A stretch of 64,000 nucleotides of DNA from Hippasteria phrygiana (GCA_037893225.1 JAZGUH010000626.1:1-64000); one strand, 5' to 3'. Positions 37,949 to 52,529 are shown, counted from the stretch's first letter. A program made the numbers and translations. The notes: generated by a model from the sequence alone, not told the origin.

Positions 37949-39801
37949 GCAAGTCATACCCCAGGGAATTTGACAGGCATGGAGCAATAAATAGAAGGTA
38001 ATATGCACACAGATGTTGGCCGGAAAGAAAATAAACATTGCGAGGTTTGAATTTTCTCCACAAGTTTTAACTCTAAGAAGCCGCCGATAATTGCAACATG
38101 TAGCGCCAGATCTAAGCTATCCATACATGTCAAAATTACTGAATTTGGTTGATATTTCATGCAATTATGAATGAGTAAAGCAAGTCCATACCCCAGGGAA
38201 TTTGACATGCATGGAGCAATAAATAAGAGGTAATCTGCACACAGATGGTGGCCGGGAAGAAAATAAACATTGCGAGGTTTGAATTTTCTCCACAAGTGTT
38301 AACTCTAAGAAGCCGCCGATAATTGCAACATGTAGCGCCAGATCTAAGCTATCCATACATGTCAAAATTACTGAATTTGGTTGATATTTCATGCAATTAT
38401 GAATGAGTAAAGCAAGTCCATACCCTAGGGAATTTGACAGGCATGGAGCAATAAATAGACGGTAACATGTACACAGATGTTGGCCGGAAAGAAAATAAAC
38501 ATTGCGAGGTTTGAATTTTCTCCACAAGTTTTAACTCTAAGAAGCCGCCGATAATTGCAACATGTAGCGCCAGATCTAAGCTATCCATACATGTCAAAAT
38601 TACTGAATTTGGTTGATATTTCATGCAATTATGAATGAGTAAAGCAAGTCATACCCCAGGGAATTTGACAGGCATGGAGCAATAAATAGAAGGTAATATG
38701 CACACAGATGTTGGCCGGAAAGAAAATAAACATTGCGAGGTTTGAATTTTCTCCACAAGTTTTAACTCTAAGAAGCCGCCGATAATTGCAACATGTAGCG
38801 CCAGATCTAAGCTATCCATACATGTCAAAATTACTGAATTTGGTTGATATTTCATGCAATTATGAATGAGTAAAGCAAGTCCATACCCCAGGGAATTTGA
38901 CATGCATGGAGCAATAAATAAGAGGTAATCTGCACACAGATGGTGGCCGGGAAGAAAATAAACATTGCGAGGTTTGAATTTTCTCCACAAGTGTTAACTC
39001 TAAGAAGCCGCCGATAATTGCAACATGTAGCGCCAGATCTAAGCTATCCATACATGTCAAAATTACTGAATTTGGTTGATATTTCATGCAATTATGAATG
39101 AGTAAAGCAAGTCCATACCCTAGGGAATTTGACAGGCATGGAGCAATAAATAGACGGTAACATGTACACAGATGTTGGCCGGAAAGAAAATAAACATTGC
39201 GAGGTTTGAATTTTCTCCACAAGTTTTAACTCTAAGAAGCCGCCGATAATTGCAACATGTAGCGCCAGATCTAAGCTATCCATACATGTCAAAATTACTG
39301 AATTTGGTTGATATTTCATGCAATTATGAATGAGTAAAGCAAGTCATACCCCAGGGAATTTGACAGGCATGGAGCAATAAATAGAAGGTAATATGCACAC
39401 AGATGTTGGCCGGAAAGAAAATAAACATTGCGAGGTTTGAATTTTCTCCACAAGTTTTAACTCTAAGAAGCCGCCGATAATTGCAACATGTAGCGCCAGA
39501 TCTAAGCTATCCATACATGTCAAAATTACTGAATTTGGTTGATATTTCATGCAATTATGAATGAGTAAAGCAAGTCCATACCCCAGGGAATTTGACATGC
39601 ATGGAGCAATAAATAAGAGGTAATCTGCACACAGATGGTGGCCGGGAAGAAAATAAACATTGCGAGGTTTGAATTTTCTCCACAAGTGTTAACTCTAAGA
39701 AGCCGCCGATAATTGCAACATGTAGCGCCAGATCTAAGCTATCCATACATGTCAAAATTACTGAATTTGGTTGATATTTCATGCAATTATGAATGAGTAA
39801 A
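37949..39801. repeat. 3-monomer tandem Q-R-P (695 bp period)
   Basis: Monomers: 37949 sQe1, 38180 cRe1, 38412 cPe1, 38644 sQe1, 38875 cRe1, 39107 cPe1, 39339 sQe1, 39570 cRe1. Two complete trimers and two thirds of a third repeat at exactly 695 bp. By eye the copies look identical, which suggests recent amplification. The third cycle then switches to cPe3-X. Confidence 0.84.
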
Positions 39802-42800
39802 GCAAGTCCATACCCCAGGGAATTTGACATGCATGGAGCAATAAATAGACGGTAACATGTACACAGATGTTGGCCGGAAAGAAAATAAACATTGCGAGGT
39901 TTGAATTTTCTCCACAAGTTTTAACTCTAAGAAGCCGCCGATAATTGCAACATGTAGCGCCAGATCTAAGCTATCCATACATGTCAAAATTACTGTATTT
40001 GGTTTATATTTCATGCAATTATGAATGAGTAAAGCAAGTCATACCCTAGGGAATTTGACAGGCATGGAGCAATAAATAGACGGTAACATGTACACAGAGT
40101 TGGCCGGAAAGAAAATAAACATTGCGAGGTTTGAATTTTCTCCACAAGTGTTAACTCTAAGAAGCCGCCGATAATTGCAACATGTAGCGCCAGATCTAAG
40201 CTATCCATACATGTCAAAATTACTGAATTTGGTTGATATTTCATGCAATTATGAATGAGTAAAGCAAGTCCATACCCTAGGGAATTTGACAGGCATGGAG
40301 CAATAAATAGACGGTAACATGTACACAGATGTTGGCCGGAAAGAAAATAAACATTGCGAGGTTTGAATTTTCTCCACAAGTTTTAACTCTAAGAAGCCGC
40401 CGATAATTGCAACATGTAGCGCCAGATCTAAGCTATCCATACATGTCAAAATTACTGAATTTGGTTGATATTTCATGCAATTATGAATGAGTAAAGCAAG
40501 TCCATACCCTAGGGAATTTGACAGGCATGGAGCAATAAATAGACGGTAACATGTACACAGATGTTGGCCGGAAAGAAAATAAACATTGCGAGGTTTGAAT
40601 TTTCTCCACAAGTTTTAACTCTAAGAAGCCGCCGATAATTGCAACATGTAGCGCCAGATCTAAGCTATCCATACATGTCAAAATTACTGTATTTGGTTTA
40701 TATTTCATGCAATTATGAATGAGTAAAGCAAGTCATACCCTAGGGAATTTGACAGGCATGGAGCAATAAATAGACGGTAACATGTACACAGATGTTGGCC
40801 GGAAAGAAAATAAACATTGCGAGGTTTGAATTTTCTCCACAAGTTTTAACTCTAAGAAGCCGCCGATAATTGCAACATGTAGCGCCAGATCTAAGCTATC
40901 CATACATGTCAAAATTACTGAATTTGGTTGATATTTCATGCAATTATGAATGAGTAAAGCAAGTCCATAGCCCAGGGAATTTGACATGCATGGAGCAATA
41001 AATAAGAGGTAATCTGCACACAGATGGTGGCCGGGAAGAAAATAAACATTGCGAGGTTTGAATTTTCTCCACAAGTGTTAACTCTAAGAAGCCGCCGATA
41101 ATTGCAACATGTAGCGCCAGATCTAAGCTATCCATACATGTCAAAATTACTGAATTTGGTTTATATTTCATGCAATTATGAATGAGTAAAGCAAGTCATA
41201 CCCTAGGGAATTTGACAGGCATGGAGCAATAAATAGACGGTAACATGTACACAGATGTTGGCCGGAAAGAAAATAAACATTGCGAGGTTTGAATTTTCTC
41301 CACAAGTTTTAACTCTAAGAAGCCGCCGATAATTGCAACATGTAGCGCCAGATCTAAGCTATCCATACATGTCAAAATTACTGAATTTGGTTTATATTTC
41401 ATGCAATTATGAATGAGTAAAGCAAGTCATACCCCAGGGAATTTGACAGGCATGGAGCAATAAATAGAAGGTAATATGCACACAGATGTTGGCCGGAAAG
41501 AAAATAAACATTGCGAGGTTTGAATTTTCTCCACAAGTTTTAACTCTAAGAAGCCGCCGATAATTGCAACATGTAGCGCCAGATCTAAGCTATCCATACA
41601 TGTCAAAATTACTGTATTTGGTTTATATTTCATGCAATTATGAATGAGTAAAGCAAGTCCATACCCTAGGGAATTTGACAGGCATGGAGCAATAAATAGA
41701 CGGTAACATGTACACAGATGTTGGCCGGAAAGAAAATAAACATTGCGAGGTTTGAATTTTCTCCACAAGTTTTAACTCTAAGAAGCCGCCGATAATTGCA
41801 ACATGTAGCGCCAGATCTAAGCTATCCATACATGTCAAAATTACTGAATTTGGTTGATATTTCATGCAATTATGAATGAGTAAAGCAAGTCATACCCCAG
41901 GGAATTTGACAGGCATGGAGCAATAAATAGAAGGTAATATGCACACAGATGTTGGCCGGAAAGAAAATAAACATTGCGAGGTTTGAATTTTCTCCACAAG
42001 TTTTAACTCTAAGAAGCCGCCGATAATTGCAACATGTAGCGCCAGATCTAAGCTATCCATACATGTCAAAATTACTGAATTTGGTTGATATTTCATGCAA
42101 TTATGAATGAGTAAAGCAAGTCCATACCCCAGGGAATTTGACATGCATGGAGCAATAAATAAGAGGTAATCTGCACACAGATGGTGGCCGGGTAGAAAAT
42201 AAACATTGCGAGGTTTGAATTTTCTCCACAAGTGTTAACTCTAAGAAGCCGCCGATAATTGCAACATGTAGCGCCAGATCTAAGCTATCCATACATGTCA
42301 AAATTACTGAATTTGGTTGATATTTCATGCAATTATGAATGAGTAAAGCAAGTCCATACCCCAGGGAATTTGACATGCATGGAGCAATAAATAGACGGTA
42401 ACATGTACACAGATGTTGGCCGGAAAGAAAATAAACATTGCGAGGTTTGAATTTTCTCCACAAGTTTTAACTCTAAGAAGCCGCCGATAATTGCAACATG
42501 TAGCGCCAGATCTAAGCTATCCATACATGTCAAAATTACTGTATTTGGTTTATATTTCATGCAATTATGAATGAGTAAAGCAAGTCATACCCTAGGGAAT
42601 TTGACAGGCATGGAGCAATAAATAGACGGTAACATGTACACAGAGTTGGCCGGAAAGAAAATAAACATTGCGAGGTTTGAATTTTCTCCACAAGTGTTAA
42701 CTCTAAGAAGCCGCCGATAATTGCAACATGTAGCGCCAGATCTAAGCTATCCATACATGTCAAAATTACTGAATTTGGTTGATATTTCATGCAATTATGA

Positions 42801-43735
42801 ATGAGTAAAGCAAGTCCATACCCTAGGGAATTTGACAGGCATGGAGCAATAAATAGACGGTAACATGTACACAGATGTTGGCCGGAAAGAAAATAAACAT
42901 TGCGAGGTTTGAATTTTCTCCACAAGTTTTAACTCTAAGAAGCCGCCGATAATTGCAACATGTAGCGCCAGATCTAAGCTATCCATACATGTCAAAATTA
43001 CTGTATTTGGTTTATATTTCATGCAATTATGAATGAGTAAAGCAAGTCATACCCTAGGGAATTTGACAGGCATGGAGCAATAAATAGACGGTAACATGTA
43101 CACAGATGTTGGCCGGAAAGAAAATAAACATTGCGAGGTTTGAATTTTCTCCACAAGTTTTAACTCTAAGAAGCCGCCGATAATTGCAACATGTAGCGCC
43201 AGATCTAAGCTATCCATACATGTCAAAATTACTGAATTTGGTTTATATTTCATGCAATTATGAATGAGTAAAGCAAGTCATACCCTAGGGAATTTGACAG
43301 GCATGGAGCAATAAATAGAAGGTAATATGCACACAGATGTTGGCCGGAAAGAAAATAAACATTGCGAGGTTTGAATTTTCTCCACAAGTTTTAACTCTAA
43401 GAAGCCGCCGATAATTGCAACATGTAGCGCCAGATCTAAGCTATCCATACATGTCAAAATTACTGAATTTGGTTGATATTTCATGCAATTATGAATGAGT
43501 AAAGCAAGTCCATAGCCCAGGGAATTTGACATGCATGGAGCAATAAATAAGAGGTAATCTGCACACAGATGGTGGCCGGGAAGAAAATAAACATTGCGAG
43601 GTTTGAATTTTCTCCACAAGTGTTAACTCTAAGAAGCCGCCGATAATTGCAACATGTAGCGCCAGATCTAAGCTATCCATACATGTCAAAATTACTGAAT
43701 TTGGTTTATATTTCATGCAATTATGAATGAGTAAA
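39802..43735. repeat. Mixed block of P-X and Q-R modules
   Basis: Monomers: 39802 cPe3, 40034 sXe1, 40264 cPe1, 40496 cPe3, 40728 sPe1, 40959 cRe2, 41191 sPe2, 41422 sQe3, 41653 cPe1, 41885 sQe1, 42116 cRe1, 42348 cPe3, 42580 sXe1, 42810 cPe3, 43042 sPe2, 43273 sQe1, 43504 cRe2. The unit at 41422 is the only Q with an e3 end and is probably a hybrid. A private GGGTAGAAA lies at 42193. Confidence 0.77.
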
Positions 43736-46700
43736 GCAAGTCATACCCTAGGGAATTTGACAGGCATGGAGCAATAAATAGACGGTAACATGTACACAGA
43801 TGTTGGCCGGAAAGAAAATAAACATTGCGAGGTTTGAATTTTCTCCACAAGTTTTAACTCTAAGAAGCCGCCGATAATTGCAACATGTAGCGCCAGATCT
43901 AAGCTATCCATACATGTCAAAATTACTGAATTTGGTTTATATTTCATGCAATTATGAATGAGTAAAGCAAGTCATACCCCAGGGAATTTGACAGGCATGG
44001 AGCAATAAATATAAGGTAATATGCACACAGATGTTGGCCGGAAAGAAAATAAACATTGCGAGGTTTGAATTTTCTCCACAAGTTTTAACTCTAAGAAGCC
44101 GCCGATAATTGCAACATGTAGCGCCAGATCTAAGCTATCCATACATGTCAAAATTACTGAATTTGGTTTATATTTCATGCAATTATGAATGAGTAAAGCA
44201 AGTCATACCCTAGGGAATTTGAAAGGCATGGAGCAATAAATAGAAGGTAATATGCACACAGATGTTGGCCGGAAAGAAAATAAACATTGCGAGGTTTGAA
44301 TTTTCTCCACAAGTTTTAACTCTAAGAAGCCGCCGATAATTGCAACATGTAGCGCCAGATCTAAGCTATCCATACATGTCAAAATTACTGAATTTGGTTG
44401 ATATTTCATGCAATTATGAATGAGTAAAGCAAGTCCATACCCCAGGGAATTTGACATGCATGGAGCAATAAATAAGAGGTAATCTGCACACAGATGGTGG
44501 CCGGGAAGAAAATAAACATTGCGAGGTTTGAATTTTCTCCACAAGTGTTAACTCTAAGAAGCCGCCGATAATTGCAACATGTAGCGCCAGATCTAAGCTA
44601 TCCATACATGTCAAAATTACTGAATTTGGTTGATATTTCATGCAATTATGAATGAGTAAAGCAAGTCCATACCCCAGGGAATTTGACATGCATGGAGCAA
44701 TAAATAGACGTTAACATGTACACAGATGTTGGCCGGAAAGAAAATAAACATTGCGAGGTTTGAATTTTCTCCACAAGTTTTAACTCTAAGAAGCCGCCGA
44801 TAATTGCAACATGTAGCGCCAGATCTAAGCTATCCATACATGTCAAAATTACTGTATTTGGTTTATATTTCATGCAATTATGAATGAGTAAAGCAAGTCA
44901 TACCCTAGGGAATTTGACAGGCATGGAGCAATAAATAGACGGTAACATTTACACAGAGTTGGCCGGAAAGAAAATAAACATTGCGAGGTTTGAATTTTCT
45001 CCACAAGTGTTAACTCTAAGAAGCCGCCGATAATTGCAACATGTAGCGCCAGATCTAAGCTATCCATACATGTCAAAATTACTGAATTTGGTTGATATTT
45101 CATGCAATTATGAATGAGTAAAGCAAGTCCATACCCCAGGGAATTTGACATGCATGGAGCAATAAATAAGAGGTAATCTGCACACAGATGGTGGCCGGGA
45201 AGAAAATAAACATTGCGAGGTTTGAATTTTCTCCACAAGTTTTAACTCTAAGAAGCCGCCGATAATTGCAACATGTAGCGCCAGATCTAAGCTATCCATA
45301 CATGTCAAAATTACTGAATTTGGTTGATATTTCATGCAATTATGAATGAGTAAAGCAAGTCCATACCCTAGGGAATTTGACAGGCATGGAGCAATAAATA
45401 GACGGTAACATGTACACAGATGTTGGCCGGAAAGAAAATAAACATTGCGAGGTTTGAATTTTCTCCACAAGTTTTAACTCTAAGAAGCCGCCGATAATTG
45501 CAACATGTAGCGCCAGATCTAAGCTATCCATACATGTCAAAATTACTGTATTTGGTTTATATTTCATGCAATTATGAATGAGTAAAGCAAGTCATACCCT
45601 AGGGAATTTGACAGGCATGGAGCAATAAATAGACGGTAACATGTACACAGATGCTGGCCGGAAAGAAAATAAACATTGCGAGGTTTGAATTTTCTCCACA
45701 AGTTTTAACTCTAAGAAGCCGCCGATAATTGCAACATGTAGCGCCAGATCTAAGCTATCCATACATGTCAAAATTACTGAATTTGGTTTATATTTCATGC
45801 AATTATGAATAAGTAAAGCAAGTCCATACCCCAGGGAATTTGACATGCATGGAGCAATAAATAAGAGGTAATCTGCACACAGATGGTGGCCGGGAAGAAA
45901 ATAAACATTGCGAGGTTTGAATTTTCTCCACAAGTGTTGACTCTAAGAAGCCGCCGATAATTGCAACATGTAGCGCCAGATCTAAGCTATCCATACATGT
46001 CAAAATTACTGAATTTGGTTGATATTTCATGCAATTATGAATGAGTAAAGCAAGTCATACCCCAGGGAATTTGACAGGCATGGAGCAATAAATAGACGGT
46101 AACATGTACACAGATGTTGGCCGGAAAGAAAATAAACATTGCGAGGTTTGAATTTTCTCCACAAGTTTTAACTCTAAGAAGCCGCCGATAATTGCAACAT
46201 GTAGCGCCAGATCTAAGCTATCCATACATGTCAAAATTACTGAATTTGGTTGATATTTCATGCAATTATGAATGAGTAAAGCAAGTCCATAGCCCAGGGA
46301 ATTTGACATGCATGGAGCAATAAATAAGAGGTAATCTGCACACAGATGGTGGCCGGGAAGAAAATAAACATTGCGAGGTTTGAATTTTCTCCACAAGTGT
46401 TAACTCTAAGAAGCCGCCGATAATTGCAACATGTAGCGCCAGATCTAAGCTATCCATACATGTCAAAATTACTGAATTTGGTTGATATTTCATGCAATTA
46501 TGAATGAGTAAAGCAAGTCATACCCAAGGGAATTTGACAGGCATGGAGCAATAAATAGACGGTAACATGTACACAGATGTTGGCCGGAAAGAAAATAAAC
46601 ATTGCGAGGTTTGAATTTTCTCCACAAGTGTTAACTCTAAGAAGCCGCCGATAATTGCAACATGTAGCGCCAGATCTAAGCTATCCATACATGTCAAAAT

Positions 46701-46743
46701 TACTGAATTTGGTTTATATTTCATGCAATTATGAATGAGTAAA
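43736..46743. repeat. 13-monomer higher-order repeat, copy 1 (3008 bp)
   Basis: Monomers: 43736 sPe2, 43967 sQe2, 44198 sQe1, 44429 cRe1, 44661 cPe3, 44893 sXe1, 45123 cRe1, 45355 cPe3, 45587 sPe2, 45818 cRe1, 46050 sPe1, 46281 cRe1, 46513 sPe2. Rare variants shared with copy 2 at exactly +3008 are GAAAGGC (44223), AACATTTAC (44949), GATGCTGG (45654), GAATAAGT (45811) and GTGTTGAC (45939). Variants private to this copy are a T at 44012 and a T at 44711. Confidence 0.9.
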
Positions 46744-49700
46744 GCAAGTCATACCCTAGGGAATTTGACAGGCATGGAGCAATAAATAGACGGTAACATG
46801 TACACAGATGTTGGCCGGAAAGAAAATAAACATTGCGAGGTTTGAATTTTCTCCACAAGTTTTAACTCTAAGAAGCCGCCGATAATTGCAACATGTAGCG
46901 CCAGATCTAAGCTATCCATACATGTCAAAATTACTGAATTTGGTTTATATTTCATGCAATTATGAATGAGTAAAGCAAGTCATACCCCAGGGAATTTGAC
47001 AGGCATGGAGCAATAAATAGAAGGTAATATGCACACAGATGTTGGCCGGAAAGAAAATAAACATTGCGAGGTTTGAATTTTCTCCACAAGTTTTAACTCT
47101 AAGAAGCCGCCGATAATTGCAACATGTAGCGCCAGATCTAAGCTATCCATACATGTCAAAATTACTGAATTTGGTTTATATTTCATGCAATTATGAATGA
47201 GTAAAGCAAGTCATACCCTAGGGAATTTGAAAGGCATGGAGCAATAAATAGAAGGTAATATGCACACAGATGTTGGCCGGAAAGAAAATAAACATTGCGA
47301 GGTTTGAATTTTCTCCACAAGTTTTAACTCTAAGAAGCCGCCGATAATTGCAACATGTAGCGCCAGATCTAAGCTATCCATACATGTCAAAATTACTGAA
47401 TTTGGTTGATATTTCATGCAATTATGAATGAGTAAAGCAAGTCCATACCCCAGGGAATTTGACATGCATGGAGCAATAAATAAGAGGTAATCTGCACACA
47501 GATGGTGGCCGGGAAGAAAATAAACATTGCGAGGTTTGAATTTTCTCCACAAGTGTTAACTCTAAGAAGCCGCCGATAATTGCAACATGTAGCGCCAGAT
47601 CTAAGCTATCCATACATGTCAAAATTACTGAATTTGGTTGATATTTCATGCAATTATGAATGAGTAAAGCAAGTCCATACCCCAGGGAATTTGACATGCA
47701 TGGAGCAATAAATAGACGGTAACATGTACACAGATGTTGGCCGGAAAGAAAATAAACATTGCGAGGTTTGAATTTTCTCCACAAGTTTTAACTCTAAGAA
47801 GCCGCCGATAATTGCAACATGTAGCGCCAGATCTAAGCTATCCATACATGTCAAAATTACTGTATTTGGTTTATATTTCATGCAATTATGAATGAGTAAA
47901 GCAAGTCATACCCTAGGGAATTTGACAGGCATGGAGCAATAAATAGACGGTAACATTTACACAGAGTTGGCCGGAAAGAAAATAAACATTGCGAGGTTTG
48001 AATTTTCTCCACAAGTGTTAACTCTAAGAAGCCGCCGATAATTGCAACATGTAGCGCCAGATCTAAGCTATCCATACATGTCAAAATTACTGAATTTGGT
48101 TGATATTTCATGCAATTATGAATGAGTAAAGCAAGTCCATACCCCAGGGAATTTGACATGCATGGAGCAATAAATAAGAGGTAATCTGCACACAGATGGT
48201 GGCCGGGAAGAAAATAAACATTGCGAGGTTTGAATTTTCTCCACAAGTTTTAACTCTAAGAAGCCGCCGATAATTGCAACATGTAGCGCCAGATCTAAGC
48301 TATCCATACATGTCAAAATTACTGAATTTGGTTGATATTTCATGCAATTATGAATGAGTAAAGCAAGTCCATACCCTAGGGAATTTGACAGGCATGGAGC
48401 AATAAATAGACGGTAACATGTACACAGATGTTGGCCGGAAAGAAAATAAACATTGCGAGGTTTGAATTTTCTCCACAAGTTTTAACTCTAAGAAGCCGCC
48501 GATAATTGCAACATGTAGCGCCAGATCTAAGCTATCCATACATGTCAAAATTACTGTATTTGGTTTATATTTCATGCAATTATGAATGAGTAAAGCAAGT
48601 CATACCCTAGGGAATTTGACAGGCATGGAGCAATAAATAGACGGTAACATGTACACAGATGCTGGCCGGAAAGAAAATAAACATTGCGAGGTTTGAATTT
48701 TCTCCACAAGTTTTAACTCTAAGAAGCCGCCGATAATTGCAACATGTAGCGCCAGATCTAAGCTATCCATACATGTCAAAATTACTGAATTTGGTTTATA
48801 TTTCATGCAATTATGAATAAGTAAAGCAAGTCCATACCCCAGGGAATTTGACATGCATGGAGCAATAAATAAGAGGTAATCTGCACACAGATGGTGGCCG
48901 GGAAGAAAATAAACATTGCGAGGTTTGAATTTTCTCCACAAGTGTTGACTCTAAGAAGCCGCCGATAATTGCAACATGTAGCGCCAGATCTAAGCTATCC
49001 ATACATGTCAAAATTACTGAATTTGGTTGATATTTCATGCAATTATGAATGAGTAAAGCAAGTCATACCCCAGGGAATTTGACAGGCATGGAGCAATAAA
49101 TAGACGGTAACATGTACACAGATGTTGGCCGGAAAGAAAATAAACATTGCGAGGTTTGAATTTTCTCCACAAGTTTTAACTCTAAGAAGCCGCCGATAAT
49201 TGCAACATGTAGCGCCAGATCTAAGCTATCCATACATGTCAAAATTACTGAATTTGGTTGATATTTCATGCAATTATGAATGAGTAAAGCAAGTCCATAG
49301 CCCAGGGAATTTGACATGCATGGAGCAATAAATAAGAGGTAATCTGCACACAGATGGTGGCCGGGAAGAAAATAAACATTGCGAGGTTTGAATTTTCTCC
49401 ACAAGTGTTAACTCTAAGAAGCCGCCGATAATTGCAACATGTAGCGCCAGATCTAAGCTATCCATACATGTCAAAATTACTGAATTTGGTTTATATTTCA
49501 TGCAATTATGAATGAGTAAAGCAAGTCATACCCAAGGGAATTTGACAGGCATGGAGCAATAAATAGACGGTAACATGTACACAGATGTTGGCCGGAAAGA
49601 AAATAAACATTGCGAGGTTTGAATTTTCTCCACAAGTTTTAACTCTAAGAAGCCGCCGATAATTGCAACATGTAGCGCCAGATCTAAGCTATCCATACAT

Positions 49701-49751
49701 GTCAAAATTACTGAATTTGGTTTATATTTCATGCAATTATGAATGAGTAAA
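46744..49751. repeat. 13-monomer higher-order repeat, copy 2 (3008 bp)
   Basis: Monomers: 46744 sPe2, 46975 sQe2, 47206 sQe1, 47437 cRe1, 47669 cPe3, 47901 sXe1, 48131 cRe1, 48363 cPe3, 48595 sPe2, 48826 cRe1, 49058 sPe1, 49289 cRe2, 49521 sPe2. The matching rare variants are at 47231, 47957, 48662, 48819 and 48947. The copies drift apart at their right ends (e1 against e2 at 46281/49289, GTGTTAAC against GTTTTAAC at 46513/49521). The R at 48131 has GTTTTAAC, as at 45123. Confidence 0.9.
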
Positions 49752-52529
49752 GCAAGTCATACCCTAGGGAATTTGACAGGCATGGAGCAATAAATAGAAG
49801 GTAATATGCACACAGATGTTGGCCGGAAAGAAAATAAACATTGCGAGGTTTGAATTTTCTCCACAAGTTTTAACTCTAAGAAGCCGCCGATAATTGCAAC
49901 ATGTAGCGCCAGATCTAAGCTATCCATACATGTCAAAATTACTGAATTTGGTTTATATTTCATGCAATTATGAATGAGTAAAGCAAGTCATACCCTAGGG
50001 AATTTGACAGGCATGGAGCAATAAATAGAAGGTAATATGCACACAGATGTTGGCCGGAAAGAAAATAAACATTGCGAGGTTTGAATTTTCTCCACAAGTT
50101 TTAACTCTAAGAAGCCGCCGATAATTGCAACATGTAGCGCCAGATCTAAGCTATCCATACATGTCAAAATTACTGAATTTGGTTGATATTTCATGCAATT
50201 ATGAATGAGTAAAGCAAGTCCATACCCTAGGGAATTTGACAGGCATGGAGCAATAAATAGACGGTAACATGTACACAGATGTTGGCCGGAAAGAAAATAA
50301 ACATTGCGAGGTTTGAATTTTCCCCACAAGTTTTAACTCTAAGAAGCCGCCGATAATTGCAACATGTAGCGCCAGATCTAAGCTATCCATACATGTCAAA
50401 ATTACTGAATTTGGTTGATATTTCATGCAATTATGAATGAGTAAAGCAAGTCCATACCCCAGGGAATTTGACAGGCATGGAGCAATAAATAGACGGTAAC
50501 ATGTACACAGATGTTGGCCGGAAAGAAAATAAACATTGCGAGGTTTGAATTTTCTCCACAAGTTTTAACTCTAAGAAGCCGCCGATAATTGCAACATGTA
50601 GCGCCAGATCTAAGCTATCCATACATGTCAAAATTACTGAATTTGGTTGATATTTCATGCAATTATGAATGAGTAAAGCAAGTCCATAGCCCAGGGAATT
50701 TGACATGCATGGAGCAATAAATAAGAGGTAATCTGCACACAGATGGTGGCCGGGAAGAAAATAAACATTGCGAGGTTTGAATTTTCTCCACAAGTGTTAA
50801 CTCTAAGAAGCCGCCGATAATTGCAACATGTAGCGCCAGATCTAAGCTATCCATACATGTCAAAATTACTGAATTTGGTTTATATTTCATGCAATTATGA
50901 ATGAGTAAAGCAAGTCATACCCTAGGGAATTTGACAGGCATGGAGCAATAAATAGACGGTAACATGTACACAGATGTTGGCCGGAAAGAAAATAAACATT
51001 GCGAGGTTTGAATTTTCTCCACAAGTTTTAACTCTAAGAAGCCGCCGATAATTGCAACATGTAGCGCCAGATCTAAGCTATCCATACATGTCAAAATTAC
51101 TGAATTTGGTTTATATTTCATGCAATTATGAATGAGTAAAGCAAGTCCATAGCCCAGGGAATTTGACATGCATGGAGCAATAAATAAGAGGTAATCTGCA
51201 CACAGATGGTGGCCGGGAAGAAAATAAACATTGCGAGGTTTGAATTTTCTCCACAAGTGTTAACTCTAAGAAGCCGCCGATAATTGCAACATGTAGCGCC
51301 AGATCTAAGCTATCCATACATGTCAAAATTACTGAATTTGGTTTATATTTCATGCAATTATGAATGAGTAAAGCAAGTCATACCCTAGGGAATTTGACAG
51401 GCATGGAGCAATAAATAGACGGTAACATGTACACAGATGTTGGCCGGAAAGAAAATAAACATTGCGAGGTTTGAATTTTCTCCACAAGTTTTAACTCTAA
51501 GAAGCCGCCGATAATTGCAACATGTAGCGCCAGATCTAAGCTATCCATACATGTCAAAATTACTGAATTTGGTTTATATTTCATGCAATTATGAATGAGT
51601 AAAGCAAGTCATACCCTAGGGAATTTGACAGGCATGGAGCAATAAATAGAAGGTAATATGCACACAGATGTTGGCCGGAAAGAAAATAAACATTGCGAGG
51701 TTTGAATTTTCTCCACAAGTTTTAACTCTAAGAAGCCGCCGATAATTGCAACATGTAGCGCCAGATCTAAGCTATCCATACATGTCAAAATTACTGAATT
51801 TGGTTTATATTTCATGCAATTATGAATGAGTAAAGCAAGTCATACCCTAGGGAATTTGACAGGCATGGAGCAATAAATAGAAGGTAATATGCACACAGAT
51901 GTTGGCCGGAAAGAAAATAAACATTGCGAGGTTTGAATTTTCTCCACAAGTTTTAACTCTAAGAAGCCGCCGATAATTGCAACATGTAGCGCCAGATCTA
52001 AGCTATCCATACATGTCAAAATTACTGAATTTGGTTGATATTTCATGCAATTATGAATGAGTAAAGCAAGTCCATACCCTAGGGAATTTGACAGGCATGG
52101 AGCAATAAATAGACGGTAACATGTACACAGATGTTGGCCGGAAAGAAAATAAACATTGCGAGGTTTGAATTTTCCCCACAAGTTTTAACTCTAAGAAGCC
52201 GCCGATAATTGCAACATGTAGCGCCAGATCTAAGCTATCCATACATGTCAAAATTACTGAATTTGGTTGATATTTCATGCAATTATGAATGAGTAAAGCA
52301 AGTCCATACCCCAGGGAATTTGACATGCATGGAGCAATAAATAGACGGTAACATGTACACAGATGTTGGCCGGAAAGAAAATAAACATTGCGAGGTTTGA
52401 ATTTTCTCCACAAGTTTTAACTCTAAGAAGCCGCCGATAATTGCAACATGTAGCGCCAGATCTAAGCTATCCATACATGTCAAAATTACTGTATTTGGTT
52501 TATATTTCATGCAATTATGAATGAGTAAA
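49752..52529. repeat. 8-monomer repeat (1852 bp) containing a 2-monomer tandem
   Basis: Monomers: 49752 sQe2, 49983 sQe1, 50214 cPe1, 50446 cPe1, 50678 cRe2, 50910 sPe2, 51141 cRe2, 51373 sPe2, 51604 sQe2, 51835 sQe1, 52066 cPe1, 52298 cPe3. The trio Q-Q-P recurs 1852 bp later, and both P units share TTTTCCCCAC (C at 50323 and 52175), seen nowhere else. Inside, R-P repeats twice with a 463-bp period (50678 and 51141). Confidence 0.84.
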
